From: an uncultured Chitinophagales bacterium
Lineage (GTDB): Bacteria > Bacteroidota > Bacteroidia > Chitinophagales > Chitinophagaceae
DNA length: 24,745 nucleotides
Reading direction: 5' to 3'
Assembly: GCA_946886475.1 (NCBI GenBank)
Contig: CAMPIQ010000042.1
Coordinates: 1-24,745 of the forward strand
Part shown: piece by piece, positions 1-6,272 of the stretch
How positions within the stretch are numbered: position 1 is the stretch's first letter
Layout of the letters: the number at the start of each line of letters is the position of its first letter
Program-made: the position numbers and the translations under genes
The notes under the pieces: model-generated
Databases searched by the model: none
What the model was told of the DNA's origin: nothing
Seen by the model: only the letters and a program-made list of their open reading frames with translations

Positions 1-598
1 CGTTTTCATTTGCTACTGTACCGGTGCTGGTTCCTTTCACTTTGATGGATGCGCCGGAAACAGGCAGGCCCGCATCATCAGTAACTTTTCCTGTGATCAG
101 TTTTGATCCCGGATCAACATTTACAATACCACCGATAACGCCCTGTAAATATTGGTGTGCATTTGTATTGAGAACAGTGCGCTGAACATTTTTTTCCGGA
201 ATAGTATCTCCGGCTGCAGCCGGGGTGTAACCCTTCATTTCTTCCTTATCGCAGGTACTTTTCTCCACTTTTACCTGTCCCCTTATCATTATCTTTCCCT
301 GCGCCTGTAATTTAAATGTCAATAAAAATGCAGGAATAGTGATCTGGAAAAAATATTTTACCCAGGGAATTCTTTTTGCCGGAATGCTGATATCCCTGTC
401 CAGCTGGTCAGCATGCAGCCTGCCACACATGGAACCGGCAGGCTTCTTAAAAAAAGTTGCTATCTCACGGTCGCTCATATGCGTAAAATCAACAACGGTC
501 TTTTGACAACTGTTACAAAACCTTCCTTTTTCTACGCCTGACATTTTACTCCAGTCCTCATGGCATGGTGAGGGTATTGATAATTGAAATTTTTTCAT
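1..598 (-). CDS. Membrane protein with N-terminal Cys motif and CarboxypepD_reg-like domain (3' end outside window)
   Basis: An open minus-strand frame of 199 codons begins with ATG at 598 and is still open at the left edge, so the C-terminus is missing. The first 75 residues are hydrophilic and carry cysteines at 12, 28, 31 and 58 (C12-H-E-D-W, F-C28-N-S-C31, M-C58-G-R) and the phrase DFTHMSDREI. A hydrophobic segment follows at about 79-95, ending KLQAQG, which could be a membrane anchor or a late signal-peptide cleavage site. From about residue 160 the sequence (ITGKVTDDAGLPVSGASIKV) is a typical CarboxypepD_reg-like beta-sandwich start. I have seen this N-terminal pattern in Chitinophagaceae proteins of unknown function. 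It starts 11 nt after the stop of the gene at 610-1305, so the two are probably one operon. Function unknown; the rest could be a short protein or a larger receptor-like one. Confidence 0.8.
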   Translation of the reverse strand, partial: MKKFQLSIPSPCHEDWSKMSGVEKGRFCNSCQKTVVDFTHMSDREIATFFKKPAGSMCGRLHADQLDRDISIPAKRIPWVKYFFQITIPAFLLTFKLQAQGKIMIRGQVKVEKSTCDKEEMKGYTPAAAGDTIPEKNVQRTVLNTNAHQYLQGVIGGIVNVDPGSKLITGKVTDDAGLPVSGASIKVKGTSTGTVANEN

Positions 599-609
599 GC
601 TGGTTTTAT

Positions 610-1305
610 TTAGTGAATTAGTATGCGTTCTGTGAAGCTGGTTTTATCGCTGTTTATTATGGAAACAAAATAAATTCCTGGTGCAGGGGCAGGTAATTGT
701 AATGATCCTGACAAATTTTTTCCGGTATTCATGTGTGCTTCTTTCACCAATTGACCCGAGGAATTAAAAACATGAATATTTCCGGTAAAGGGAAAAGAAA
801 ACCTAAAGTGTATCAGGGAGTTTTTTGATACAGGATTGGGATACATGAAAAATGAAAAACCAGGAGCGTCTGATTTTCTCACATCATCCGCTATTGATTC
901 AGCAATATGGATTCCACAAAAGGTGCATACTATCCTGCGGCAATAAATAGTTCTGGAAACAACCACAACCTCTTCCAGTTCTCTGGTTTCCCTTTCTAAA
1001 AAGATCATAACCTGGTCCTGTTCCAATTTATCTATCTGTTGTTCCCTGAAGCCAATACAACTAATGATAATTTTTTTTAATCCTGGCCCGGAAACTTCCA
1101 GAATGGCATACCCGTTCTCATCTGAAACCACGCCGGTGTTGGTTCCTTCAATAATAACAGATGCCCCTGGCAAAAAAGAACTATCCTGATGATCAGCTAT
1201 CCTGAAAACAATCCTTTTCAGCGAGATACCTGAAGTATGATCCTTTTTAACCTGCCCATAAGAAAAGCAGGCAACTAAAAGGAAAAAAGGTAAAATTATT
1301 TTCAT
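610..1305 (-). CDS. Secreted CarboxypepD_reg-like protein with type IX secretion sorting domain
   Basis: 231 aa. I chose the ATG at 1305 because it gives a compact signal peptide (MKIILPFFLLVACFSYGQ); an in-frame ATG at 1335 adds ten residues and cannot be excluded. Residues about 28-112 form a CarboxypepD_reg-like domain (LPGASVIIEGTNTGVVSDEN is its hallmark turn). A short Cys-containing linker follows (C122-RRIV-C127-TF-C130). The last 75 or so residues, from Y155-PNP, with IHVFNSSGQLVKE and PGIYFVSI, match the type A C-terminal sorting domain that targets proteins through the type IX secretion system to the cell surface. The protein is therefore likely surface-exposed or released. No catalytic motif is visible. 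It is first in a leftward pair with the gene starting at 598 and diverges from the sigma-factor gene at 1409. Confidence 0.85.
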   Translation of the reverse strand: MKIILPFFLLVACFSYGQVKKDHTSGISLKRIVFRIADHQDSSFLPGASVIIEGTNTGVVSDENGYAILEVSGPGLKKIIISCIGFREQQIDKLEQDQVMIFLERETRELEEVVVVSRTIYCRRIVCTFCGIHIAESIADDVRKSDAPGFSFFMYPNPVSKNSLIHFRFSFPFTGNIHVFNSSGQLVKEAHMNTGKNLSGSLQLPAPAPGIYFVSIINSDKTSFTERILIH

Positions 1306-1408
1306 GCAGTTGGTTTTAAAGGCGGTTACCTTCATTTGTTGAAAGGATGCAGCTTTTTAACAGTTTACACATGCCTTTTTAAAAATTATTTCTTCTTACT
1401 TTAGAACA

Positions 1409-2014
1409 GTGGCTTTCCTGAAAAACATATCGTCCAGTTTATCTACCGATGCGGAATTGGTGGCATTGTATAAAACCTCATCTGATACAGCCCTGGTTGG
1501 CCAGCTGTACGAACGCTACCTGGACCTTGTTTATGGCGTTTGTCTTAAATACCTGAAAAATCCGGAAGATGCCCAGGACAGTGTGATCAATATCTACGAA
1601 GAACTGGTGGGAAAGCTTCAAAAACACGAAGTGGAAAATTTTAAGGCCTGGCTGTATACCCTGGCAAAAAACCACTGCCTCATGAGGCTGAGGTCGGAAA
1701 AGAAGCGCAAGGTTGTTAATATGGATATTGAACTTGTGCAATCGGCAGAAAATGTGCATCTGAATGGTGAACTGGACAAAGAAGAAAACTTTCTGAAGCT
1801 TGATTATTGTATGGGACAACTACAGGAAGATCAAAAAACAGTAATTGAATTGTTTTACCTGAAAGGGAAATGTTATAATGAGATTACGTCGGTCACCGGA
1901 ATGGAATGGAACAAGGTGAGAAGTCTGATACAGAACGGTAGAAGAAACCTGAAGATCTGTATGGATAGTGTAAAAGCTAAATCAGTATTAGAAAATGCAG
2001 TCATCAAAAAATAA
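1409..2014 (+). CDS. ECF-type RNA polymerase sigma-70 factor
   Basis: 201 aa, starting with GTG; the N-terminus MAFLKNISS is the usual start of this Chitinophagaceae sigma family, which supports the non-ATG start. Region 2 lies at about residues 30-100 (LYERYLDLVYGVCLKYLKNP, then FKAWLYTLAKNHCLMRLR), and the region 4 helix-turn-helix at about 131-185 (QLQEDQKTVIELFYLKGK, then NEITSVTGMEWNKVRSLIQN). There is no region 1 or 3, as in ECF sigma factors. It should direct RNA polymerase to a small regulon, perhaps including its own operon. The last 20 nt overlap the start of the next gene in another frame, so the two are almost certainly translated from one mRNA. A possible but imperfect -7 element (TACTTTAG, 1397-1404) lies directly before the start, which would make the transcript nearly leaderless. 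Confidence 0.93.
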   Translation: MAFLKNISSSLSTDAELVALYKTSSDTALVGQLYERYLDLVYGVCLKYLKNPEDAQDSVINIYEELVGKLQKHEVENFKAWLYTLAKNHCLMRLRSEKKRKVVNMDIELVQSAENVHLNGELDKEENFLKLDYCMGQLQEDQKTVIELFYLKGKCYNEITSVTGMEWNKVRSLIQNGRRNLKICMDSVKAKSVLENAVIKK

Positions 2015-3176
2015 GGAATATACAGCAGCAGATATTGAACGATATCATGCCGGCTCCATGCCTGCAGAACAAATGCATGCTCTGGAAAAAGCAGCTATGG
2101 AAGACCCCTTCCTGGCAGATGCCCTGGAAGGTTACCAGTTCACCAAAACACCGGCAGCGGATGTCCAAAAGATCCGGGAAAGGTTAAACGGAAATGAAAA
2201 GGCAAAAGTTCTTTCTTTATTTCAAAGAATTCACTGGCTGAGAGTGGCTGCTGCTGTATTGTTACTGGCAGGAGGTACATGGCTCGCCATCAGGCTTACA
2301 TCTCCCGGTGATACTGCTATTGCCCTGCAAAAAAAACCGGCAGGAAATAATGATATTGTGCAACAGAATAAAATAACCCCGGAAACTTTTAAAGGTGATT
2401 CCATTCAGCAATCAATAGTATACGCAGATGCTGAAAAAACATTCGGGATAAATGAAGGAATAAATCAAAACAAATCTCTTTCTCCTTCTGCCAGCAGGGA
2501 GCGTGAGGATGCTACGGTTATCAGAAAACAATCCCAAACCGGACAGGCTGAAATATCAAAAAGAACAACTGAACCTATAGAATTACCCTCCAGCCAGGTA
2601 AGGGAAGCAGGAAAACGGATGGCCGATAGCCGGCAATTACAGGAAAATGCAAGATTGAGCAGGTCCATGCCCCAACTGGAAGAAGCTGACCGGAACAGAT
2701 CTCAATTCGAAAATTTTATGAGAGACCGGGCTGCAAACCAGACAGAAAAAGAAATGGTTTATGCTGAAAAAATGCGATCAGCCAAAACTACAGATACCAT
2801 CAAAAACCTTAATGTAGTGATGCAACCTTCCAATGAACCCGCAGCGGAGGTGGTGATCCTGAGCAGGGATAAAGCAGTGGCGGAAAGAAAACCAGTTGTT
2901 ATCATTGACACACTGGAACCAGCAGAAGGCAGGGCTAATTTCGATGATTATATTGCCAACAATCTTAAAGCACCTGAAGAATTTATTCTTAAATCCATGA
3001 ACGGCGGCGAGGTTCAGTTGTCATTTGATGTGAATAATAAGGGTGAGGCTGTTAATATTGCTATTGTAAAATCTCTTTGTGAAGCCTGCGATGCCGAAGC
3101 TATACGGCTGTTGAAAGAAGGTCCCAAATGGAAAAAACGAAAGAATGCAAAAGGCCGTATTACAATCAGATTTTAA
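1995..3176 (+). CDS. Probable anti-sigma protein with C-terminal TonB domain
   Basis: 393 aa. The N-terminal 80 residues are cytoplasmic in prediction and resemble Chitinophagaceae anti-sigma-like N-termini (DIERYHAGSMPAEQMHALEK, then DPFLADALEGY). A single transmembrane helix lies at about 82-100 (RVAAAVLLLAGGTWLAIRL). A long polar, low-complexity linker of about 200 residues follows, long enough to span the periplasm. Residues about 313-393 form a TonB C-terminal domain: GEVQLSFDVNNKGEAVNIAI, then CDAEAIRLLKEGPKWK, ending in a basic beta-strand. The start overlaps the sigma gene by 20 nt, indicating translational coupling and fixed stoichiometry. I infer that it holds the sigma factor at the membrane and senses outer-membrane receptors through its TonB domain; it could instead be only an energy transducer. 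Product families are well supported, the anti-sigma role less so. Confidence 0.88.
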   Translation: MQSSKNKEYTAADIERYHAGSMPAEQMHALEKAAMEDPFLADALEGYQFTKTPAADVQKIRERLNGNEKAKVLSLFQRIHWLRVAAAVLLLAGGTWLAIRLTSPGDTAIALQKKPAGNNDIVQQNKITPETFKGDSIQQSIVYADAEKTFGINEGINQNKSLSPSASREREDATVIRKQSQTGQAEISKRTTEPIELPSSQVREAGKRMADSRQLQENARLSRSMPQLEEADRNRSQFENFMRDRAANQTEKEMVYAEKMRSAKTTDTIKNLNVVMQPSNEPAAEVVILSRDKAVAERKPVVIIDTLEPAEGRANFDDYIANNLKAPEEFILKSMNGGEVQLSFDVNNKGEAVNIAIVKSLCEACDAEAIRLLKEGPKWKKRKNAKGRITIRF

Positions 3177-3203
3177 CTGGTCAGTAGTCACCGGCCGGCA
3201 GCC

Positions 3204-3237
3204 ATTGGCCGATAGCCCGTAGCTTTACTTACATTTG
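3204..3237 (+). promoter_or_regulatory. Bacteroidota-type promoter of the DUF2911 gene
   Basis: TACATTTG at 3230-3237 matches the -7 consensus TAnnTTTG exactly. ATTG at 3204-3207 lies 22 bp upstream, within the 17-23 bp spacing known for the -33 TTG element. The start codon at 3257 follows after 19 nt, giving a short leader. Confidence 0.6.
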
Positions 3238-3256
3238 CTCTCTAAATCAATTCATC

Positions 3257-4090
3257 ATGTTAAAGAAATTGCTTGTACTGGGCAGCATATGTTTTAGTGT
3301 ACTTGCTGCAGATGCACAATCTATCAGAACACCCCAACCAAGTCCTTCCCAAACTATTAAACAGGATTTCGGAATCGGCAATATTGAACTTTCTTATTCC
3401 CGTCCGGGTAAAAGAGACCGTAAGATCTTTGGTGACCTTGTTCCTTTCGGCGAGGTTTGGCGTACAGGAGCCAATCAGGCCACCACACTTACATTCAGTG
3501 ATACTGTAACCATTGGAGGAACCAAACTGTCTCCGGGTAAATATGGTTTACTCACTATACCCGACAGGAACGAATGGACCTTCATCATAACAAAACAAAC
3601 CAATGTAACAAGTCCGTCTGCATACAATGCTGAAATGGATGTGGTAAGAGTTAAAGCAAAACCAGAAACAACCAAAGACATCACTGAAAGTTTTACGATC
3701 CAGTTTGATAATGTAAAACCTTCAACAGCTGATATCAATGTTATGTGGGACAATGTATCAGTTAGTTTACCGATTTCTACCGATTTTGACAGCAGGGTAA
3801 TGGCACAGATCAAAAATGCTTTGAATGATAACAGGCCTTACTTCCAGGCAGGAATGTATTATGTTGAAACCAACCGCGATCTGAACCAGGCAGTTGAATG
3901 GTTTGATAAAGCAATTGCTCAGAATCCAAATGCATTCTGGGTTTATCACCAGAAGGCAAATGCACTGGCAAAATTAGGAAAGAAAGAAGATGCCAGGGTT
4001 GCTGCAAACAAATCAATGGAACTGGCAAAGAAAGCAGAGAATGCTGATTATGTGAAGCTGAATGAAGACCTGATCAGGAATCTTAAATAA
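3257..4090 (+). CDS. DUF2911 domain protein with C-terminal TPR-like repeats
   Basis: 277 aa with a signal peptide (MLKKLLVLGSICFSVLAADA, cleavage near residue 20). Residues about 27-170 are a DUF2911 domain; visible hallmarks are IELSYSRPGKRDRKIFGDLV, FGEVWRTGANQATT and LSPGKYGLLTIPD. DUF2911 is common in Bacteroidota and has no established biochemical function. After about residue 195 the protein becomes helical with a TPR-like pattern (AVEWFDKAIAQNPNAFWVY, then ANALAKLGKKEDA), suggesting protein binding. It sits alone between its own promoter and a strong terminator, so it is probably a monocistronic gene, unconnected with the sigma operon 80 bp upstream. Extracytoplasmic location is inferred from the signal peptide. 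Confidence 0.9.
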   Translation: MLKKLLVLGSICFSVLAADAQSIRTPQPSPSQTIKQDFGIGNIELSYSRPGKRDRKIFGDLVPFGEVWRTGANQATTLTFSDTVTIGGTKLSPGKYGLLTIPDRNEWTFIITKQTNVTSPSAYNAEMDVVRVKAKPETTKDITESFTIQFDNVKPSTADINVMWDNVSVSLPISTDFDSRVMAQIKNALNDNRPYFQAGMYYVETNRDLNQAVEWFDKAIAQNPNAFWVYHQKANALAKLGKKEDARVAANKSMELAKKAENADYVKLNEDLIRNLK

Positions 4091-4115
4091 GAAAAAGATT
4101 TGATTGTGCTAACTG

Positions 4116-4140
4116 AAACCCGCCACTGGCGGGTTTTTTA
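4116..4140 (+). terminator. Rho-independent terminator after the DUF2911 gene
   Basis: AAACCCGCC (4116-4124) and GGCGGGTTT (4128-4136) form a perfect 9-bp stem with a 3-nt loop, continued by a run of T to 4139. It lies 25 nt after the stop codon. On the minus strand the stem is followed by only three T, so it would be a weaker stop for the symporter gene, whose end is at 4188. Confidence 0.85.
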
Positions 4141-4187
4141 CTGCATGAAAGGGATGCCAGGGAGTAATCTCAAATGTGAAACGAATA

Positions 4188-5918
4188 TTATTCTATTCTT
4201 TTTTTACCTGCAACACCATTTAACAATAAACTGAAAATGATCACCCCAAAGGCACCAATAGGATTCAGCCAGAGAAACCCAAGTTTGAAATCAAGTGAAG
4301 GAATTTTGGTGCAGGTAAAAACAATGATCACGAGCAATTCAGCAAGTATGGCAGCATAAAAAACGGTATTCCCGCTTTTGATGTTTTTGAAAAAGAAAGC
4401 CACCAGGAAAATGCCGAGTATCACACCATAAAACAAAGAACCAAGGATGTTCACTGCTTCAATCAGACTGTTCCCTACATTATAGGTGAACATGGCAACA
4501 ACAATACAAAACAAGCCCCAACCCAACGTATACCACTGTGATAAATGGTATTCTCTTTCCGGTAAAATAGCTTTTTTGGAGAACCGCCTGTGAAAATCAA
4601 TCATGGTACTGGAGGCAAGTGAATTTAAAGCGGCAGCAATACTACCCCATGATGCAAGAAAAATGATAGCGATCAATAGACCTACAAGTCCGGCAGGTAA
4701 ATAGGCTACAACAAAACTGAGGAAAATATAATTGGTATCATTATTATCTCCTCCTGTTACACTTATCCACCCTTTAACTTTTGACCGCAGACTGTCGCTC
4801 ACCAATTGCTGCTGTTTTAATTGTGCACCCGCTGTTTCTTTGAGTTCATCATTACCCTGGTCAGCAGCCAGGGAAAACAATTCAACTGTTCTTTGTTTTT
4901 CAATGGCCACCTGGTTGTACCGGTGCTGGGCCAACTTTAATGAATCTGAATAAATGGAGTTTTCAAGTTTATTCAATTGCGCATCATTAAAAAATATCGG
5001 TGCTTTATGAAACAGATAAAAAGCAAAAACAAGTGCTCCTATCAATAAAATAAGAAATTGCATGGGTACTTTAACCAATCCATTCAGCAATAACCCTAAA
5101 CGGCTTTCAGCCACCGAACTGGCTGTAAGATACCGGCCTACCTGCGACTGGTCGGTTCCGAAATAGGATAGCGCCAGAAAAAAACCACCAATGATCCCAC
5201 TGAATATATTATACTGGTCACTCCAGTTAAAGCCTTCCTTTGTAATTCCTGTTGTAATGATATTCATTTTCCCAAGCGAGCCACTTACCTGCAAAGCATC
5301 TGTAAATCCAACATTGGCGGGAAGCATGTTCACTACCATATAGGCAGCAAGGAACATCCCCGTAAAAATGATGATGAGCTGCAATTGTTGTGTATAGGCT
5401 ACTGCTTTTGCTCCACCACTCACGGTATAGATGATGAGCAACCCGCCCATGAAAATATTTGTCCAGTAGATATTCCAGTCAAACAGGGAGGAAAGAATAA
5501 TGGATGGCGCAAAAACACTGATGCCGGTTGACAAACCTCTTTGCAATAAAAATAAAAACGAGGTAAGGCTTCTTGTTTTCCCGTCAAACCGGTCTTCAAG
5601 ATACTGGTACGCTGTATAGATCTTAAGCCTGTGAAAGATCGGAACAAAAAATATACAGATCACAACCATGGCTATGGGCAGTCCAAAATAATACTGCACA
5701 AACCTCATTCCATCTGTATATGCCTGCCCGGGTGCCGAAATAAAAGTAATGGCGCTGGCCTGGGTACCCATGATGCTCAATAAGATCAATCCACCATTCA
5801 TGCTCCTGTTGGATAAAAAATATCCATCAAGGTTATGGGTGGTCCTGCTTCTGTATATGCCATAAATAATTACGGCAACCAGCGTAAGTACAAGAATGAT
5901 CCAATCAAGTTGACTCAT
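4188..5918 (-). CDS. Sodium:solute symporter (SSS/SLC5 family)
   Basis: 576 aa, strongly hydrophobic with about 13 predicted membrane segments. Family signs are the N-terminal DGYFLSNRSMNGG, the unwound first core helix around SIMGTQASAITFIS (48-61), AYQYLEDRF (103-111), SGGAKAVAYTQQLQ (167-180) and GTDQSQVGRYL (254-263), which matches the SSS signature TDQ-x-x-V-x-RY. It should use the sodium gradient to import a small solute; the substrate cannot be read from sequence, candidates being sugars, amino sugars, amino acids or anions. Residues about 311-395 are a hydrophilic, helical, probably coiled insert rich in Q, K, E and S between membrane segments. Its ATG overlaps by 4 nt the stop of the 42-codon gene upstream, and it ends the operon of the PIG-L deacetylase, so the substrate may be a product of that enzyme. 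Confidence 0.93.
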   Translation of the reverse strand: MSQLDWIILVLTLVAVIIYGIYRSRTTHNLDGYFLSNRSMNGGLILLSIMGTQASAITFISAPGQAYTDGMRFVQYYFGLPIAMVVICIFFVPIFHRLKIYTAYQYLEDRFDGKTRSLTSFLFLLQRGLSTGISVFAPSIILSSLFDWNIYWTNIFMGGLLIIYTVSGGAKAVAYTQQLQLIIIFTGMFLAAYMVVNMLPANVGFTDALQVSGSLGKMNIITTGITKEGFNWSDQYNIFSGIIGGFFLALSYFGTDQSQVGRYLTASSVAESRLGLLLNGLVKVPMQFLILLIGALVFAFYLFHKAPIFFNDAQLNKLENSIYSDSLKLAQHRYNQVAIEKQRTVELFSLAADQGNDELKETAGAQLKQQQLVSDSLRSKVKGWISVTGGDNNDTNYIFLSFVVAYLPAGLVGLLIAIIFLASWGSIAAALNSLASSTMIDFHRRFSKKAILPEREYHLSQWYTLGWGLFCIVVAMFTYNVGNSLIEAVNILGSLFYGVILGIFLVAFFFKNIKSGNTVFYAAILAELLVIIVFTCTKIPSLDFKLGFLWLNPIGAFGVIIFSLLLNGVAGKKRIE

Positions 5919-6043
5919 GAAAGTGCTTTAGTGAATACATAAAAAACTATGATCAGAAAAACAAGAAAACCTATCACCAACACATACCAGTGAGTCCAGG
6001 ATCTGAATAAAGGAACTTTGTCTTTGTCGGGCATCATATTCAT
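5915..6043 (-). CDS. Small single-pass membrane protein (42 aa) coupled to the symporter
   Basis: The frame reads MNMMPDKDKVPLFRSWTHW, then a hydrophobic stretch of about 18 residues (YVLVIGFLVFLIIVFYVF) and ends TKALS. This is one membrane helix with a short polar N-terminus. The stop TGA overlaps the ATG of the symporter gene as ATGA, the classic arrangement of translational coupling. Alternative in-frame starts are at 6037 and 6034 (40 or 39 aa); the ATG at 6043 lies inside an octamer repeat, so one of the inner starts may be used. No family name is known to me. The position suggests a small partner subunit or a stabiliser of the symporter, comparable in idea to other transporter-associated micro-proteins; this is inference from context. 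Confidence 0.72.
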   Translation of the reverse strand: MNMMPDKDKVPLFRSWTHWYVLVIGFLVFLIIVFYVFTKALS

Positions 6044-6073
6044 GTGAAAATAGGAAAATGTGAAAATGTGAAA
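6042..6073. repeat. Four tandem octamers, consensus ATGTGAAA
   Basis: ATGTGAAA, ATAGGAAA, ATGTGAAA, ATGTGAAA follow each other in exact 8-nt register. The array lies in the 67-bp gap between the two small genes of the PIG-L/symporter operon and touches the start codon of the 42-codon gene. Confidence 0.75.
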
Positions 6074-6110
6074 TTATTTGTTACGGTAACGTCTGCCATC
6101 ATTCAATGCT

Positions 6111-6272
6111 TCACCTTCTCCTTATCAGTGTCATACTCAGCAAACCAATCACCAGTCCAATGATCAGTCCGAAGTGAACCCGCCGAATGAATATCCCGAT
6201 GATCAAACCGATAATGATGGAAATGGCAAAACCCATGTTTGCCCTGGTACGGTCAGGATTCTTTTGTGACAT
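6111..6272 (-). CDS. Small two-helix membrane protein (53 aa), glycine-rich
   Basis: The ATG at 6272 follows directly on the TAA of the PIG-L gene with no gap. The protein begins MSQKNPDRTRANMG and has two hydrophobic stretches, about 15-29 (FAISIIIGLIIGIFI) and 34-50 (FGLIIGLVIGLLSMTLI), separated by RRVH and ending in RRR. Glycines recur every four residues or so in both helices, a pattern seen in tightly packed helix hairpins. I do not recognise a named family. Its position between a deacetylase and a symporter gene, zero spacing upstream, and clean start and stop argue for a real gene. Basic residues at the turn and the C-terminus suggest that these face the cytoplasm, although both cannot be on the same side as the N-terminus unless the helices are a re-entrant pair; topology is uncertain. 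Confidence 0.68.
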   Translation of the reverse strand: MSQKNPDRTRANMGFAISIIIGLIIGIFIRRVHFGLIIGLVIGLLSMTLIRRR

